Below, piece by piece: positions 12,553-22,028 of a stretch of 22,797 bases of DNA. Numbering within the stretch: position 1 is the first letter of the stretch; every line of letters begins with the position of its first letter. This DNA is from DAOVIY01 sp964441595. Its GTDB lineage: Bacteria > Patescibacteriota > Minisyncoccia > UBA6257. The position numbers and the translations under genes were made by a program. The notes beneath the pieces were generated by a model, which did not search any database, was not told the origin of the DNA, and saw only the letters and a program-made list of their open reading frames with translations. Where the stretch lies: the NCBI GenBank assembly GCA_964441595.1, contig CAYTXM010000005.1:1-22797 (forward strand). The letters run 5' to 3'.

Positions 12553-15500
12553 ATGTATTTTACCCATCTTCATGTCCATAGCCACTATTCTTTATTAGAT
12601 GGCTTAGCTCGTCCAGAGCAGCTTTTAAAGCAGGCAAAGGAGATGGGTCTTGATGCGCTAGCTTTGACCGATCACGGGGCAATGTATGGGGCAATAGAGT
12701 TTTATTCTCTTGCCAAGAAGATGGGGATTAAGCCGATAATTGGCTGCGAGGTTTATTTAGCTCCGCGTTCTCTTACTGATAAAACCCCAAAAATAGACTC
12801 CAAATTATATCATCTTGTACTTTTAGTGAAAAATAAAACAGGTTATCACAATTTATTAAAACTAGTTACTATTGGAGAACTGGAAGGTTTTTATTATAAG
12901 CCCCGTATAGACAAGGAAGTTTTAAAAAAACATAGTGATGGATTAATTGCTCTTTCAGCATGCGTAAAAGGCGAAATTCCTTCGGCGCTCTCGACAGGAG
13001 ATTATAAAAAAGCGTTAGATCTAGCTAAAGAATATCAGAAAATTTTTGGAAAAGATAATTTTTATTTAGAATTACAACATCATCCAGAATTAACAGATCA
13101 GAAAAAGATTAATGACGGATTATTAAAAATATCCAAAGAATTAAATATTCCAGCAGTTGTGACAACCGATCTTCATTATATTAAAAAAGAAGATAAAGAA
13201 GCTCAAGATGTTCTTTTGGCAATTCAAACAGGAACTGATATTAGGAATGAAGATCGTTTGAGCATGAAAGAGATGGAATTATATTTTAAATCACCAGAAG
13301 AAATTACAGAGGATTTTCATGATCATCCTGAATTATTTGAAAATATTAAAAAAATAGTTGAGCAATGTAATTTGGAATTAGATATTGGAGAAATTATTTT
13401 GCCGCATTTTACCACGCCAAAAAAAGAAGATTCTTTTCAGTATCTAAAAAGAGTAGCCTTACAAAATTTTAAAAAAATATATTCTTCAAAGAATAAAGAA
13501 GCTAAAGAAAGATTTAATTATGAATTAAGTGTTATTAAGAAAACTGGTTTTGCTGATTACTTTTTGATTATTGAGGATTTTATTCGTTTTACCAAAGAAG
13601 AGGGAATAATGACTAATACAAGAGGATCTGCTGCTGGAAGTTTGATTGCATATGTTTTAGGCATTACTTCTGTTGATCCATTAAAACACGGACTTTATTT
13701 TGAGCGCTTTTTAAATCCAGAAAGAATTCAACCGCCAGATATAGATTTGGATATCGCTGATAATAGGAGGGCGGATTTAATTAGTTATATTACTGAAAAA
13801 TATGGGCAGAATCATGTAGCTCAGATTATTACTTTTGGAATAATGAAGTCTCGTATGGCTGTTCGCGATGTTACAAGAGCATTGGGGTATCCATACGCTT
13901 TAGGAGATCAAATTTCCAAACTTCTTCCGCAGAACATAACAATCAAAAAAGCATTAAGTATTGTTCCAGAACTTAGGCAATTATATGAGACTGAAACTGA
14001 TGCCCAGAATATTATTGATATGGCGCAGCAATTAGAAGGCGTGGCTCGTCATGCCTCTACTCATGCTGCTGGAGTGGTTATTTCCCGCGAACCTTTAGTT
14101 AATTATAGCCCTTTACAACATTCAAGTAGAAATGACCAAGAAGTAATAACTCAGTATGATATGTATTCTCTGGAAAAAATTGGATTGCTTAAAGTTGATA
14201 TTTTAGGATTAGCCAACTTAACAATTATAAAGAACGCTTTAAGGATTATTAAAAAAGTTTATGGTGATGAAATAGATTTAGATAAAGAGGGTTATGAAGA
14301 CAAAAAAGTTTATAAATTACTTTCTGATGGAAATACAGTAGGAGTGTTCCAAGTAGAATCAGCGGGTATGAAAAGATATCTTCAGGAATTAAAACCAACA
14401 AAATTTGAAGATATTATAGCTATGCTTTCTTTGTATCGTCCCGGACCAATGGAATTTATCCCATCATTTATTAATAGAAAAAGAGGAAAAGAAAAAATAA
14501 TTTACCTTCATTCTAAATTAAAACCAATTTTGGAAAATACCTACGGAATTTGTATTTTTCAGGAACAACTTATGAAAATAGCCCATGATTTAGGAGGTTT
14601 TTCTATGGCTGAAGCCGATGTTCTTAGAAAAGCTGTCGGTAAAAAAATTAAAACATTATTGCAAGCTCAAAAAGAGAAATTAATAGAAGGGATGATAAAG
14701 AATGATATTAAAAAACCTGTTGCAGAAAAAATTTGGGCATGGGTGGAGCCGTTTGCGCGTTATGGTTTTAATAAGAGTCATAGCGCTTCATACGCGCGTA
14801 TTACCTATCAGACAGCTTGGCTTAAGGCTCATTACCCAAATGTTTATATGGCTGCTCTTTTAACTTCAGATTTTGGTAATTTAGACAGAATTGCCATTGA
14901 AATAGCTGAATGTCGAAGATTGGGTATTAAAGTAATGCCTCCTTCTGTAAATGAATCTTTCGCAGAGTTTGGTATACAGAAAAAAACAGGAAATATTTTT
15001 TTTAGTTTGGCAGCTATAAAAAATGTTGGAGAAGGAGTTGCCACTATGATTCAGGAGGAAAGGCAGGGCAACGGTATTTTTAAAGATCTTACTGACTTTT
15101 TAAAAAGAATGCCGCGGCAGGCTTTAAATAAAAAAAGTTTGGAGAGTCTTATTAGAGCTGGAGCATTGGATTGTTTTGGGGACAGGGAATTAATGAATGA
15201 TCACTTAGAAGAAATCTTGGATTGGGTTTATCGATTTCATAATCATAAAAACGACAATCAAATAAGTCTGTTTGGCAAGAGTGATTCTGATGATGTTCTC
15301 AATCATTTAAAAAGAAACAACTCAGTTAAGTCGCCTGATAAAACAAAAAGAATAAATTGGGAAAGAGAATATTTGGGAATTTATCTTACTGGTCATCCTT
15401 TGGATAGCTATAAAAATGTTTTAGGTAAAATAGCTCTTACTGTTAGCCAATTAGACCCTCGTCATATTGGAAGAAAAATTAAAGTTTGTGGTTTTGTCTC

Positions 15501-15729
15501 TCATATTCAAAAAGTAACGACAAAAATGGGTAAGCCAATGGTTTTCACCCGTTTAGATGATTATGATAAGTCTATTGAAGTTGTTTTATATCCAAGAGTA
15601 TTAGCTAGTAATTTAGCTGTTCTTCGTGAAGACAAGGTATTATTAGTAGAAGGCAGGATGGACAAAAGAAACGGCAGTTATCAAATCATCGGGGAAAGAC
15701 TAGAAGAGATTGAACCAATGGAAGCCTAG
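12553..15729 (+). CDS. dnaE: DNA polymerase III alpha subunit
   Basis: Main replicative polymerase. 1058 aa, in the DnaE1 layout. The PHP domain opens with HLHVHSHYSLLDG (H5, H7, H9, H11), so its metal-ligand His are kept. In the palm, catalytic D398 and D400 lie in PPDIDLDIADNRR and the third Asp is D549 in LKVDILGL. YRPGPMEFIP and ARYGFNKSHSASYARITYQTAWLKAHYP are typical finger-region blocks. A probable clamp-binding motif QISLF is at 903-907, and the C-terminal OB fold runs from about 974. No proofreading domain is fused, as usual for DnaE. It may be the first gene of the run to the sigma factor. Confidence 0.97.
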   Translation: MYFTHLHVHSHYSLLDGLARPEQLLKQAKEMGLDALALTDHGAMYGAIEFYSLAKKMGIKPIIGCEVYLAPRSLTDKTPKIDSKLYHLVLLVKNKTGYHNLLKLVTIGELEGFYYKPRIDKEVLKKHSDGLIALSACVKGEIPSALSTGDYKKALDLAKEYQKIFGKDNFYLELQHHPELTDQKKINDGLLKISKELNIPAVVTTDLHYIKKEDKEAQDVLLAIQTGTDIRNEDRLSMKEMELYFKSPEEITEDFHDHPELFENIKKIVEQCNLELDIGEIILPHFTTPKKEDSFQYLKRVALQNFKKIYSSKNKEAKERFNYELSVIKKTGFADYFLIIEDFIRFTKEEGIMTNTRGSAAGSLIAYVLGITSVDPLKHGLYFERFLNPERIQPPDIDLDIADNRRADLISYITEKYGQNHVAQIITFGIMKSRMAVRDVTRALGYPYALGDQISKLLPQNITIKKALSIVPELRQLYETETDAQNIIDMAQQLEGVARHASTHAAGVVISREPLVNYSPLQHSSRNDQEVITQYDMYSLEKIGLLKVDILGLANLTIIKNALRIIKKVYGDEIDLDKEGYEDKKVYKLLSDGNTVGVFQVESAGMKRYLQELKPTKFEDIIAMLSLYRPGPMEFIPSFINRKRGKEKIIYLHSKLKPILENTYGICIFQEQLMKIAHDLGGFSMAEADVLRKAVGKKIKTLLQAQKEKLIEGMIKNDIKKPVAEKIWAWVEPFARYGFNKSHSASYARITYQTAWLKAHYPNVYMAALLTSDFGNLDRIAIEIAECRRLGIKVMPPSVNESFAEFGIQKKTGNIFFSLAAIKNVGEGVATMIQEERQGNGIFKDLTDFLKRMPRQALNKKSLESLIRAGALDCFGDRELMNDHLEEILDWVYRFHNHKNDNQISLFGKSDSDDVLNHLKRNNSVKSPDKTKRINWEREYLGIYLTGHPLDSYKNVLGKIALTVSQLDPRHIGRKIKVCGFVSHIQKVTTKMGKPMVFTRLDDYDKSIEVVLYPRVLASNLAVLREDKVLLVEGRMDKRNGSYQIIGERLEEIEPMEA

Positions 15730-15767
15730 TTAAGTAATTTGTACTAATTAAGTAATTATAGTAAGAT
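15730..15767 (+). promoter_or_regulatory. Direct repeats and possible -10 before thrS
   Basis: TTAAGTAATT occurs twice (15730-15739 and 15748-15757) at 18-bp spacing, followed by TAAGAT (15762-15767) 8 nt before the thrS ATG. The repeats could be a regulator site or chance in AT-rich DNA. No T-box-like structure fits in the 46-nt interval. Confidence 0.3.
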
Positions 15768-15775
15768 ATTTAATA

Positions 15776-17557
15776 ATGAAACAAACTTCTTTAGGAATTA
15801 TTCGCCATTCCATGGCTCATGTATTAGCTTTAGCTGTAAAAAATTTATATCCTAAAGCTAAATTTGGTATTGGACCGACAATAGAAAATGGTTTTTATTA
15901 TGATATAGACATTGGTAAAACTTTGTCTTTGGAAGATTTACCAAAGATTGAAGCGGAAATGAAAAATATTATTAAACAAGGATTGCCATTTAAAAAGAAA
16001 GGGGTTTCTTTAAAAGAGGCAAAAGATATTTTTAAAAAATTGGGGCAATCTTACAAAATTGAACTTTTGAAGGATTTAGAAAAATATGGAACCACAGATC
16101 AGAATGAAATATTAAAAATGAAGAACGATAAAGATAAAAATGAAGACATTAAAGCGCCAAAAACAGTATCTATTTATCAAGTAGGCGAATTTGTGGATTT
16201 ATGCCGCGGACCGCATATAAAAAATACAAATGAACTGCCTTTAAGTTTTAAACTTAGTAAAGTTTCTGGCGCTTATTGGCGCGGCAAAGAGACTAATGCA
16301 ATGTTGCAAAGAATTACCGGAATTGCTTTTGCAAAAGAAAAAGAATTAAAAGAATATCTATATTTGTTGGAAGAAGCGGAAAAAAGAGACCATAGAAAAT
16401 TAGGTAAAGAATTGGATTTATTTAGTTTTCATGATGAAGGCGTTGGCTTTCCTTTCTTTCATGATAAAGGAATGATTCTACGGAATATCTTGGAAGATTA
16501 TTGGAAAAAAGAGCATCGTGAAAATGGTTATACTGAAGTTAAAACTCCAATGCTTTTGAACAAAGCATTGTGGGTGAAATCAGGCCATTGGGACCATTAC
16601 AAAGAATATATGTATTTTACAAAGATTGATGAGGAGGATTATGCTATCAAGCCAATGAATTGTCCTGGAGGGATTTTAATTTATCAGAATTCTTTGCATA
16701 GCTACAGAGATTTGCCATTAAAAGTGGCGGAATTAGGATTAGTTCATAGGCATGAATTATCTGGAGTTTTGGCTGGTTTGTTTAGAGTAAGATGTTTTAC
16801 TCAGGATGACGCTCATATATATATGATGCCAGAGCAAATTAAGGATGAAATAAAAAAGGTTATAGATTTAACTGATCGTATATATAAAAAGTTTGGATTT
16901 TCTTATCATGTAGAACTTAGCACTAAACCTGAAAACGCAATGGGTTCTGATGAAATATGGGAAAATGCTACAAACGGATTAAAAGAAGCATTAAAAGAAA
17001 AAAAGATTGATTATATTGTAAATGAGGGAGATGGGGCTTTTTATGGGCCAAAAATTGATTTTCATTTAAAAGATTGCTTAGGTAGAAGCTGGCAATGCGG
17101 CACGATTCAGTTGGATTTTATTATGCCAGAAAAATTTGATCTTTTTTACATTGATAAAAATGGAAATAAAAAAAGACCTGTTATGTTACACAGGACCATT
17201 TTAGGCAGTATTGAAAGATTTATGGGCATACTCATTGAAAATTATGCTGGCGCGTTTCCTTTATGGTTAGCTCCAGTTCAAGTAGTTGTTGCTCCAATCA
17301 AAGATGAAAATATTGATTACGCTAATAAAGTTATTCAATCACTTCAAGCAAAAGGATTAAGGGCGGAACTTTTAGCTGGGGACGAAACATTATCTAAAAG
17401 AATAAGGCAAGCAGAAATGCAAAAAATTCCTTATATTTTAGTAGTTGGAGATAAAGAAGAAGAAAAGAAGAATATTGCGGTAAGGAGAAGGAAAGAAGGA
17501 GATATTGGGAGCATGACAATTACTAAGTTTTATGATATAATACTAAAAGAAATTTAA
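15776..17557 (+). CDS. thrS: Threonyl-tRNA synthetase lacking the TGS domain
   Basis: Charges tRNA(Thr). 593 aa against about 640 for the full form, because it starts directly at the editing domain: HSMAHVLA gives H11 and H15, and C143-R-G-P-H147 completes the editing site. There is room for only 46 nt upstream, so the TGS domain is absent, not missed. The catalytic core has KPMNCPGG (zinc Cys), motif 2 in VHRHELSGVLAGLFRVR, DDAHIY (zinc His) and motif 3 in MLHRTILGSIERFMGILIENY. The anticodon-binding domain is about 495-593. The editing domain holds a Lys-rich insert (about 108-130) between the HxxxH and CxxxH parts. Confidence 0.96.
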   Translation: MKQTSLGIIRHSMAHVLALAVKNLYPKAKFGIGPTIENGFYYDIDIGKTLSLEDLPKIEAEMKNIIKQGLPFKKKGVSLKEAKDIFKKLGQSYKIELLKDLEKYGTTDQNEILKMKNDKDKNEDIKAPKTVSIYQVGEFVDLCRGPHIKNTNELPLSFKLSKVSGAYWRGKETNAMLQRITGIAFAKEKELKEYLYLLEEAEKRDHRKLGKELDLFSFHDEGVGFPFFHDKGMILRNILEDYWKKEHRENGYTEVKTPMLLNKALWVKSGHWDHYKEYMYFTKIDEEDYAIKPMNCPGGILIYQNSLHSYRDLPLKVAELGLVHRHELSGVLAGLFRVRCFTQDDAHIYMMPEQIKDEIKKVIDLTDRIYKKFGFSYHVELSTKPENAMGSDEIWENATNGLKEALKEKKIDYIVNEGDGAFYGPKIDFHLKDCLGRSWQCGTIQLDFIMPEKFDLFYIDKNGNKKRPVMLHRTILGSIERFMGILIENYAGAFPLWLAPVQVVVAPIKDENIDYANKVIQSLQAKGLRAELLAGDETLSKRIRQAEMQKIPYILVVGDKEEEKKNIAVRRRKEGDIGSMTITKFYDIILKEI

Positions 17558-17575
17558 AAATAATAAAAATAGTAA

Positions 17576-18634
17576 ATGAAAAAAATAATTTTAAGTTTAT
17601 TAATTTGCGGGTTAATCAGCGGTTTTTCTGCAAACTTAATATTTGCTGAAGAAACTACGACAACCACTGTTGCAGATACAANNNNNNNNNNNNNNNNNNN
17701 NNNNNNNNNNNNNNNNNNNNNNNNNNNNNNNNNNNNNNNNNNNNNNNNNNNNNNNNNNNNNNNNNNNNNNNNNNNNNNNNNTGAGGCATTGGGACTGAAA
17801 AAAGTTGGACTACTTCCTACAAGCCCGTTTTATTTTTTGAAAGAATGGTGGAGAGGTTGGAAAGTAGGATGGATTAAAGATCCTATAAAGAAAAGTGAAG
17901 CGCAGTTGCAAATACTTTCAGAAAAAATAGCCGAAGCGGCAGAAGTAGCTCAAAGAGCTCCCAAGCCAGAAGTTTTGGAAAAAGCATTTGATAATTATAC
18001 AAGCGCAATGGATAGGTTAAAAGATAGAATGGAAGGATTAAAAGAAACTTCAGAAAATCCGAATATCGATAAAATACTTGATAGAATAACAGAAGCTGAA
18101 ATTCGTCATTCAGAAGTATTAGATAAAATTTTAGAAAGAGTTCCAGAGGCTGTTGTTCAAGTTGAGAAAGTTCGTCAAAATATTAATCAAATTTTACCAC
18201 TCCTTCGTTTAAAGTTTGAAAATCAGGAAGAATTTATGAATCGTTTCGAAAATAAATTGCGTGAACTACAACCTTTAAATCCTGCGCCAGCTGGAGAATT
18301 TAGGCAATTACGAATAATGGAAAGTACACGAGAGCAGCTTCAGCAAACGGATTTAGGAAATTATCCAGAACATGTTCAAGCTAAAGCAGAGCAGTTAAAA
18401 GAAAGATTGAAAAATAATATACAACAGAGAATTCAAGTCTTAGAAAAACAAGGTTTTTCTAGCAGCACAATACAAGATGTTATGGAAGCATTACCAGTTC
18501 CAACTGCAAGAATCCCTAAAGGGCGTTTGCCAAAAACACCGCCACCAGGAACTGAAACAACTACGACTACTATTGCTGATACAACTACAACCACAACTAC
18601 CACAGTCCCTGAGACAACTACAACTACCAATTAA
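17576..18634 (+). CDS. Exported DUF5667-like protein with Thr-rich ends (interrupted by a gap)
   Basis: A signal peptide (about 1-24, cut near FAE) is followed by a Thr-rich stretch, then the 100-N gap, then about 280 residues of helical, heptad-like sequence opening with LGLKKVGLLPTSPFYFLKEWWRGW. This opening, LPTSPFYFLK plus Trp/Arg, is the hallmark of DUF5667 proteins, common in Patescibacteria and of unknown function. The tail is again Thr-rich (ETTTTTIADTTTTTTTTVPETTTTTN). The true length is unknown, as the frame only happens to stay open across 100 N. It lies 18 nt after thrS and 6 nt before leuS, an odd site for an envelope protein. The protein is probably a cell-surface component; the Thr runs may be spacers or glycosylation sites. 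Confidence 0.7.
   Translation: MKKIILSLLICGLISGFSANLIFAEETTTTTVADTXXXXXXXXXXXXXXXXXXXXXXXXXXXXXXXXXXEALGLKKVGLLPTSPFYFLKEWWRGWKVGWIKDPIKKSEAQLQILSEKIAEAAEVAQRAPKPEVLEKAFDNYTSAMDRLKDRMEGLKETSENPNIDKILDRITEAEIRHSEVLDKILERVPEAVVQVEKVRQNINQILPLLRLKFENQEEFMNRFENKLRELQPLNPAPAGEFRQLRIMESTREQLQQTDLGNYPEHVQAKAEQLKERLKNNIQQRIQVLEKQGFSSSTIQDVMEALPVPTARIPKGRLPKTPPPGTETTTTTIADTTTTTTTTVPETTTTTN
17682..17781. other. Assembly gap (100 N)
   Basis: Exactly 100 N inside the Thr-rich N-terminal part of the DUF5667-like gene. The sequence just before it (GAAACTACGAC...GATACAA) closely resembles the 3' repeat at 18554-18590, so the assembly probably broke because the two Thr-codon tracts are alike. Confidence 0.98.
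18554..18631 (+). repeat. ACN (Thr codon) microsatellite
   Basis: A run of ACA, ACT, ACC and ACG codons broken by short Ile-Ala-Asp and Val-Pro-Glu spacers at the end of the DUF5667-like gene. Partly repeated at 17651-17681. Such tracts can change length by slippage. Confidence 0.8.
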
Positions 18635-18640
18635 TTTTTT

Positions 18641-21079
18641 ATGTCCTACCAACCTAATAAGATTGAACCCAAATGGCAAAAAATTTGGGTTAAAAACAAT
18701 TACAAAATTTGGCATACTTCTGATAATCCTAAAAAGAAACATATTTATATTCTAGATATGTTTCCTTATCCTTCAGGAGAAGGGCTTCATGTCGGGCATA
18801 TAGAAGGATATACTGCTTCTGATATTTTATCGCGTTATTATCGAATGAAGGGTTATGATGTTTTACACCCAATGGGATGGGATGCTTTTGGGTTACCAGC
18901 GGAAAATTATGCTATAAAAACCAAAAAAAATCCAAAAGAAGTAGTTGCAAAAAATGTTAAGCATTTTCGCAAACAACTTCAGTCAATGGGATTTAGTTAT
19001 GATTGGCAGAGGGAAGTTAACACGACTGACCATAATTATTATAAATGGACTCAATGGATTTTTTTACAACTTTATAAACACGGCTTAGCTTATGAAGATG
19101 AAATTTCTGTTAACTGGTGTCCTTCTTGCAAGACCGTTTTAGCTGATGAAGAAGTTGTTGTAGGTAAATGCGACCGTTGTGATACTTTAGTAGAAAGAAA
19201 AAAATTAAAGCAGTGGGTTTTAAAAATAACAGCTTATGCAGATAAATTATTAAAGGATTTAGATTTATTGGATTGGCCTGAACGTGTAAAGACAATGCAA
19301 AAAAATTGGATTGGTCGTTCTGAAGGCGTGGACATAGAATTTAAAGTTGTCGGATATGAAGAACATATTAAAGTTTTTACAACTAGAGCTGATACAATTT
19401 TTGGGACCACTTATTTAGTATTGGCGCCAGAACATCCTTTAATAAAAAAAATTACTTCAGAATCACAACTTTCTGAAGTAAAAAAATATGTTGAAGAAGC
19501 TTCGCAAAAATCGGATTTTGAAAGGCAAGCTGGAATTAAAGAAAAAACAGGAGTATTTACTGGAACATATGCTATAAATCCCGCTAACAGAGAAAGAGTG
19601 CCTATTTGGATTTCCGATTATGTTTTAATGAGTTATGCAACTGGATCAATAATGGCTGTTCCCGCGCATGATGAACGAGACCTTCAATTTGCCGAGCAGT
19701 TTCGCTTGCCAGTAAAAGAAGTTATTTCATCAAATGGAACATTAATAAATTCTGGTCCATTTGACGGTACTCCTTCAAAAATAGCTCAGGAAAAGATTGC
19801 TTTGTATATTGGGGGTAAAAAAATTGTTCGTTATAAATTAAGAGATTGGGTTTTTTCCCGCCAGAGATATTGGGGAGAGCCTATTCCTATAATTAAATGT
19901 CCTAAATGCGGTAATATACCTTTAAAAGAAAGTCAATTGCCGTTAAAATTGCCTGAAGTTAAAAAATACCAACCAAGTGGAAAGAATGAATCGCCATTAG
20001 CGGATATTTCCTCTTGGGTAAATGTAAAATGTCCAAAATGTAAAGGCCCTGCTAAAAGAGAGGTAAATACAATGCCGCAATGGGCAGGTTCTTCATGGTA
20101 TTTTTTGCGCTATTTAGATCCAAAAAATAAGAAAAAATTAGTTGATATTAAAAAAGAAAAAGGCTGGATGCCAGTTGATATTTATATTGGAGGAGTTGAA
20201 CATGCAGTTTTACATCTTTTATATGCCCGCTTCTGGCATAAATTCCTTTATGATATTGGGGTTGTTTCTACTTTAGAACCATTTTCCTGTTTGATTAATC
20301 AAGGAATTATTTTGGGCGAAGATGGAGAGAAAATGTCTAAATCAAGGGGCAATGTGATAAGTCCTGACAGTATTATTAAAAAATATGGAACTGATAGTTT
20401 AAGGATGTACGAAATGTTTATGGGTCCTTTATCTTTTTCAAAACCATGGAGCAGTCAGGGAGTTATTGGAATATATCGTTTTCTAAATCGCGCCTGGTAT
20501 TTGGTAACTGAAAAAAATCCAATAGCTGGTAAAAAATCCAAAAAGAAAAGAGAAGAGAAAAAATTAATTTTGACTGCAGAAGCAAAGAGAAAACTAAAAG
20601 AGAATTTGAAAAATCTGGAAAAGACCAGGCATAAAACCATCAAAAAAGTCACAGAAGACTTGGAAAAACTTCATTTTAATACAGCCATTAGTTCTTTAAT
20701 GGAATATGTTAATCAGTTATATGAAATTCCTTTGGAAAAAGTAAATAAAAAATATTTAGAAAGTTTGGTTTTGCTTTTATCCCCACTTGCTCCTCATATG
20801 TCCGAAGAGTTATGGAAGGTATATCTAAAACATAAAAAATCTGTTGGTAAAGAAAAATGGCCAACTTTTAAGTTCAATTTAATTGAAGAAAAAAGTTTTG
20901 TATTAATAGCTCAAATCAACGGTAAAATAAGAGCAAAAATAAAGACAAAAAAAGGCATTGGTAAAACAGAGGCTGAAAAACTGGCAAAGAGTTCTTCATT
21001 GATAAAAAAATATTTAAGTAAGAAGAAAATAAAGAAAGTCATTTTTGTCAAAGACAGGCTCATTAATTTTGTAGTATGA
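18641..21079 (+). CDS. leuS: Leucyl-tRNA synthetase
   Basis: Charges tRNA(Leu). 812 aa, a little under the bacterial norm of about 860. HIGH motif as H50-V-G-H53 in YPSGEGLHVGHIEGY, KMSKS at 564-568. Two Cys4 zinc sites are suggested, CPSC...CDRC in the N-terminal part and CPKCG...CPKCKG in the middle. The CP1 editing domain includes TTRADTIFGTTY and the ATGSIMAVPAHDERD block. The anticodon domain contains a Lys-rich stretch around 630-665. The last codons overlap yvcK by 4 bp. Confidence 0.97.
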   Translation: MSYQPNKIEPKWQKIWVKNNYKIWHTSDNPKKKHIYILDMFPYPSGEGLHVGHIEGYTASDILSRYYRMKGYDVLHPMGWDAFGLPAENYAIKTKKNPKEVVAKNVKHFRKQLQSMGFSYDWQREVNTTDHNYYKWTQWIFLQLYKHGLAYEDEISVNWCPSCKTVLADEEVVVGKCDRCDTLVERKKLKQWVLKITAYADKLLKDLDLLDWPERVKTMQKNWIGRSEGVDIEFKVVGYEEHIKVFTTRADTIFGTTYLVLAPEHPLIKKITSESQLSEVKKYVEEASQKSDFERQAGIKEKTGVFTGTYAINPANRERVPIWISDYVLMSYATGSIMAVPAHDERDLQFAEQFRLPVKEVISSNGTLINSGPFDGTPSKIAQEKIALYIGGKKIVRYKLRDWVFSRQRYWGEPIPIIKCPKCGNIPLKESQLPLKLPEVKKYQPSGKNESPLADISSWVNVKCPKCKGPAKREVNTMPQWAGSSWYFLRYLDPKNKKKLVDIKKEKGWMPVDIYIGGVEHAVLHLLYARFWHKFLYDIGVVSTLEPFSCLINQGIILGEDGEKMSKSRGNVISPDSIIKKYGTDSLRMYEMFMGPLSFSKPWSSQGVIGIYRFLNRAWYLVTEKNPIAGKKSKKKREEKKLILTAEAKRKLKENLKNLEKTRHKTIKKVTEDLEKLHFNTAISSLMEYVNQLYEIPLEKVNKKYLESLVLLLSPLAPHMSEELWKVYLKHKKSVGKEKWPTFKFNLIEEKSFVLIAQINGKIRAKIKTKKGIGKTEAEKLAKSSSLIKKYLSKKKIKKVIFVKDRLINFVV

Positions 21080-22020
21080 AAAAAGTTGTAGTTATTGGCG
21101 GGGGAACTGGAGTGTTTACTGTTTTGACTGGTTTAAAAGATTATGCTTTTCATTTATCTGCAATCGTTACAACGGCTGATGATGGCGGTTCCTCAGGAAT
21201 TTTACGGGAAGAATTTGGAATATTGCCTCCCGGAGATATTAGAAGAGTATTAGTAGCTCTTTCATCTGATAGCCCGGTTTTAGCTAATTTATTTAATTAT
21301 CGATTTGAAAACGGAACAGGATTAAAAGGCCATAGTTTTGGCAATCTTTTTCTTATTGCTTTAGAAAGAATAACAGGCGATTTTAATCAAGCTCTTAAAG
21401 AAGCGTCAAAGATTTTGAGAATTAAAGGAAAAGTTATTCCTGTAACTTTGGATTATACGCGGCTTTTTGCTCGTTTAGAAAATGATCTTCTTGTAGTAGG
21501 GGAATCAAATATTGATGTTCCGAAACATGATGGAAGCTTGTTTATAGAAGAAGTTTTTTTGAATCCAAAGCCTAAAGCCAATAAAGAAGCTATTAAAGCC
21601 ATTAAAGAAGCAGATATTATTATTGCCGGGCCCGGCGATCTTTATACGAGCATTATTCCTAATTTTTTGGTAAAAGGAATTAAAGAAGCAATAAAGAAAT
21701 CACGGGCAAAGAAAGTTTATATCTGCAATACCATGACAAAATATGGGGAGACAAATAAGTTTACAGCAGAGGATTTTTTTGCTACATTAGAGAAATATCT
21801 TGGAAAAGGAGTAATTGACTATTTCCTTGTTAATATTGAAAAACCGAAAAAGTATTATTTAGGCAAATATAATAAAGAAAAGGCAGGACCAGTTAAATAT
21901 AATAAAAAATTATTAAGTTCTTGGAAAAAACCAAAAGTAATTTTTACTCGTTTATTAAGGCAAGGACCATTGCTTCGCCACGACCCGAAGAAACTGGCTA
22001 AAGTAATTTCGAATATTTAG
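21076..22020 (+). CDS. yvcK: YvcK/CofD-like gluconeogenesis factor
   Basis: 314 aa, standard length. Rossmann-type nucleotide-sugar site IGGGTGV (7-13), TTADDGGSSGILREEFG (32-48), LPPGDIRRVLVALS, GHSFGNLFLIALERITGDF and AGPGDLYTSIIPNFLV are the defining blocks of the UPF0052 family. In Bacillus subtilis YvcK binds UDP-sugars and is needed for normal cell-wall growth on gluconeogenic carbon. Here it may link envelope synthesis to sugar-nucleotide supply. It starts in the leuS stop (ATGA overlap). Its usual partners whiA and rapZ are not adjacent. Confidence 0.95.
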   Translation: MKKVVVIGGGTGVFTVLTGLKDYAFHLSAIVTTADDGGSSGILREEFGILPPGDIRRVLVALSSDSPVLANLFNYRFENGTGLKGHSFGNLFLIALERITGDFNQALKEASKILRIKGKVIPVTLDYTRLFARLENDLLVVGESNIDVPKHDGSLFIEEVFLNPKPKANKEAIKAIKEADIIIAGPGDLYTSIIPNFLVKGIKEAIKKSRAKKVYICNTMTKYGETNKFTAEDFFATLEKYLGKGVIDYFLVNIEKPKKYYLGKYNKEKAGPVKYNKKLLSSWKKPKVIFTRLLRQGPLLRHDPKKLAKVISNI

Positions 22021-22028
22021 ATAATTAT

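Noticed and set aside
18433..18755. Alternative frames in the Thr-codon repeat (Val-rich and Ser/Cys-rich products)
   Set aside because: They arise from the ACN repeat read in other frames or on the other strand.
20455..20652. Small minus-strand frame inside leuS
   Set aside because: Phe/Ser-rich antisense of a Lys-rich stretch of leuS, without start signals.
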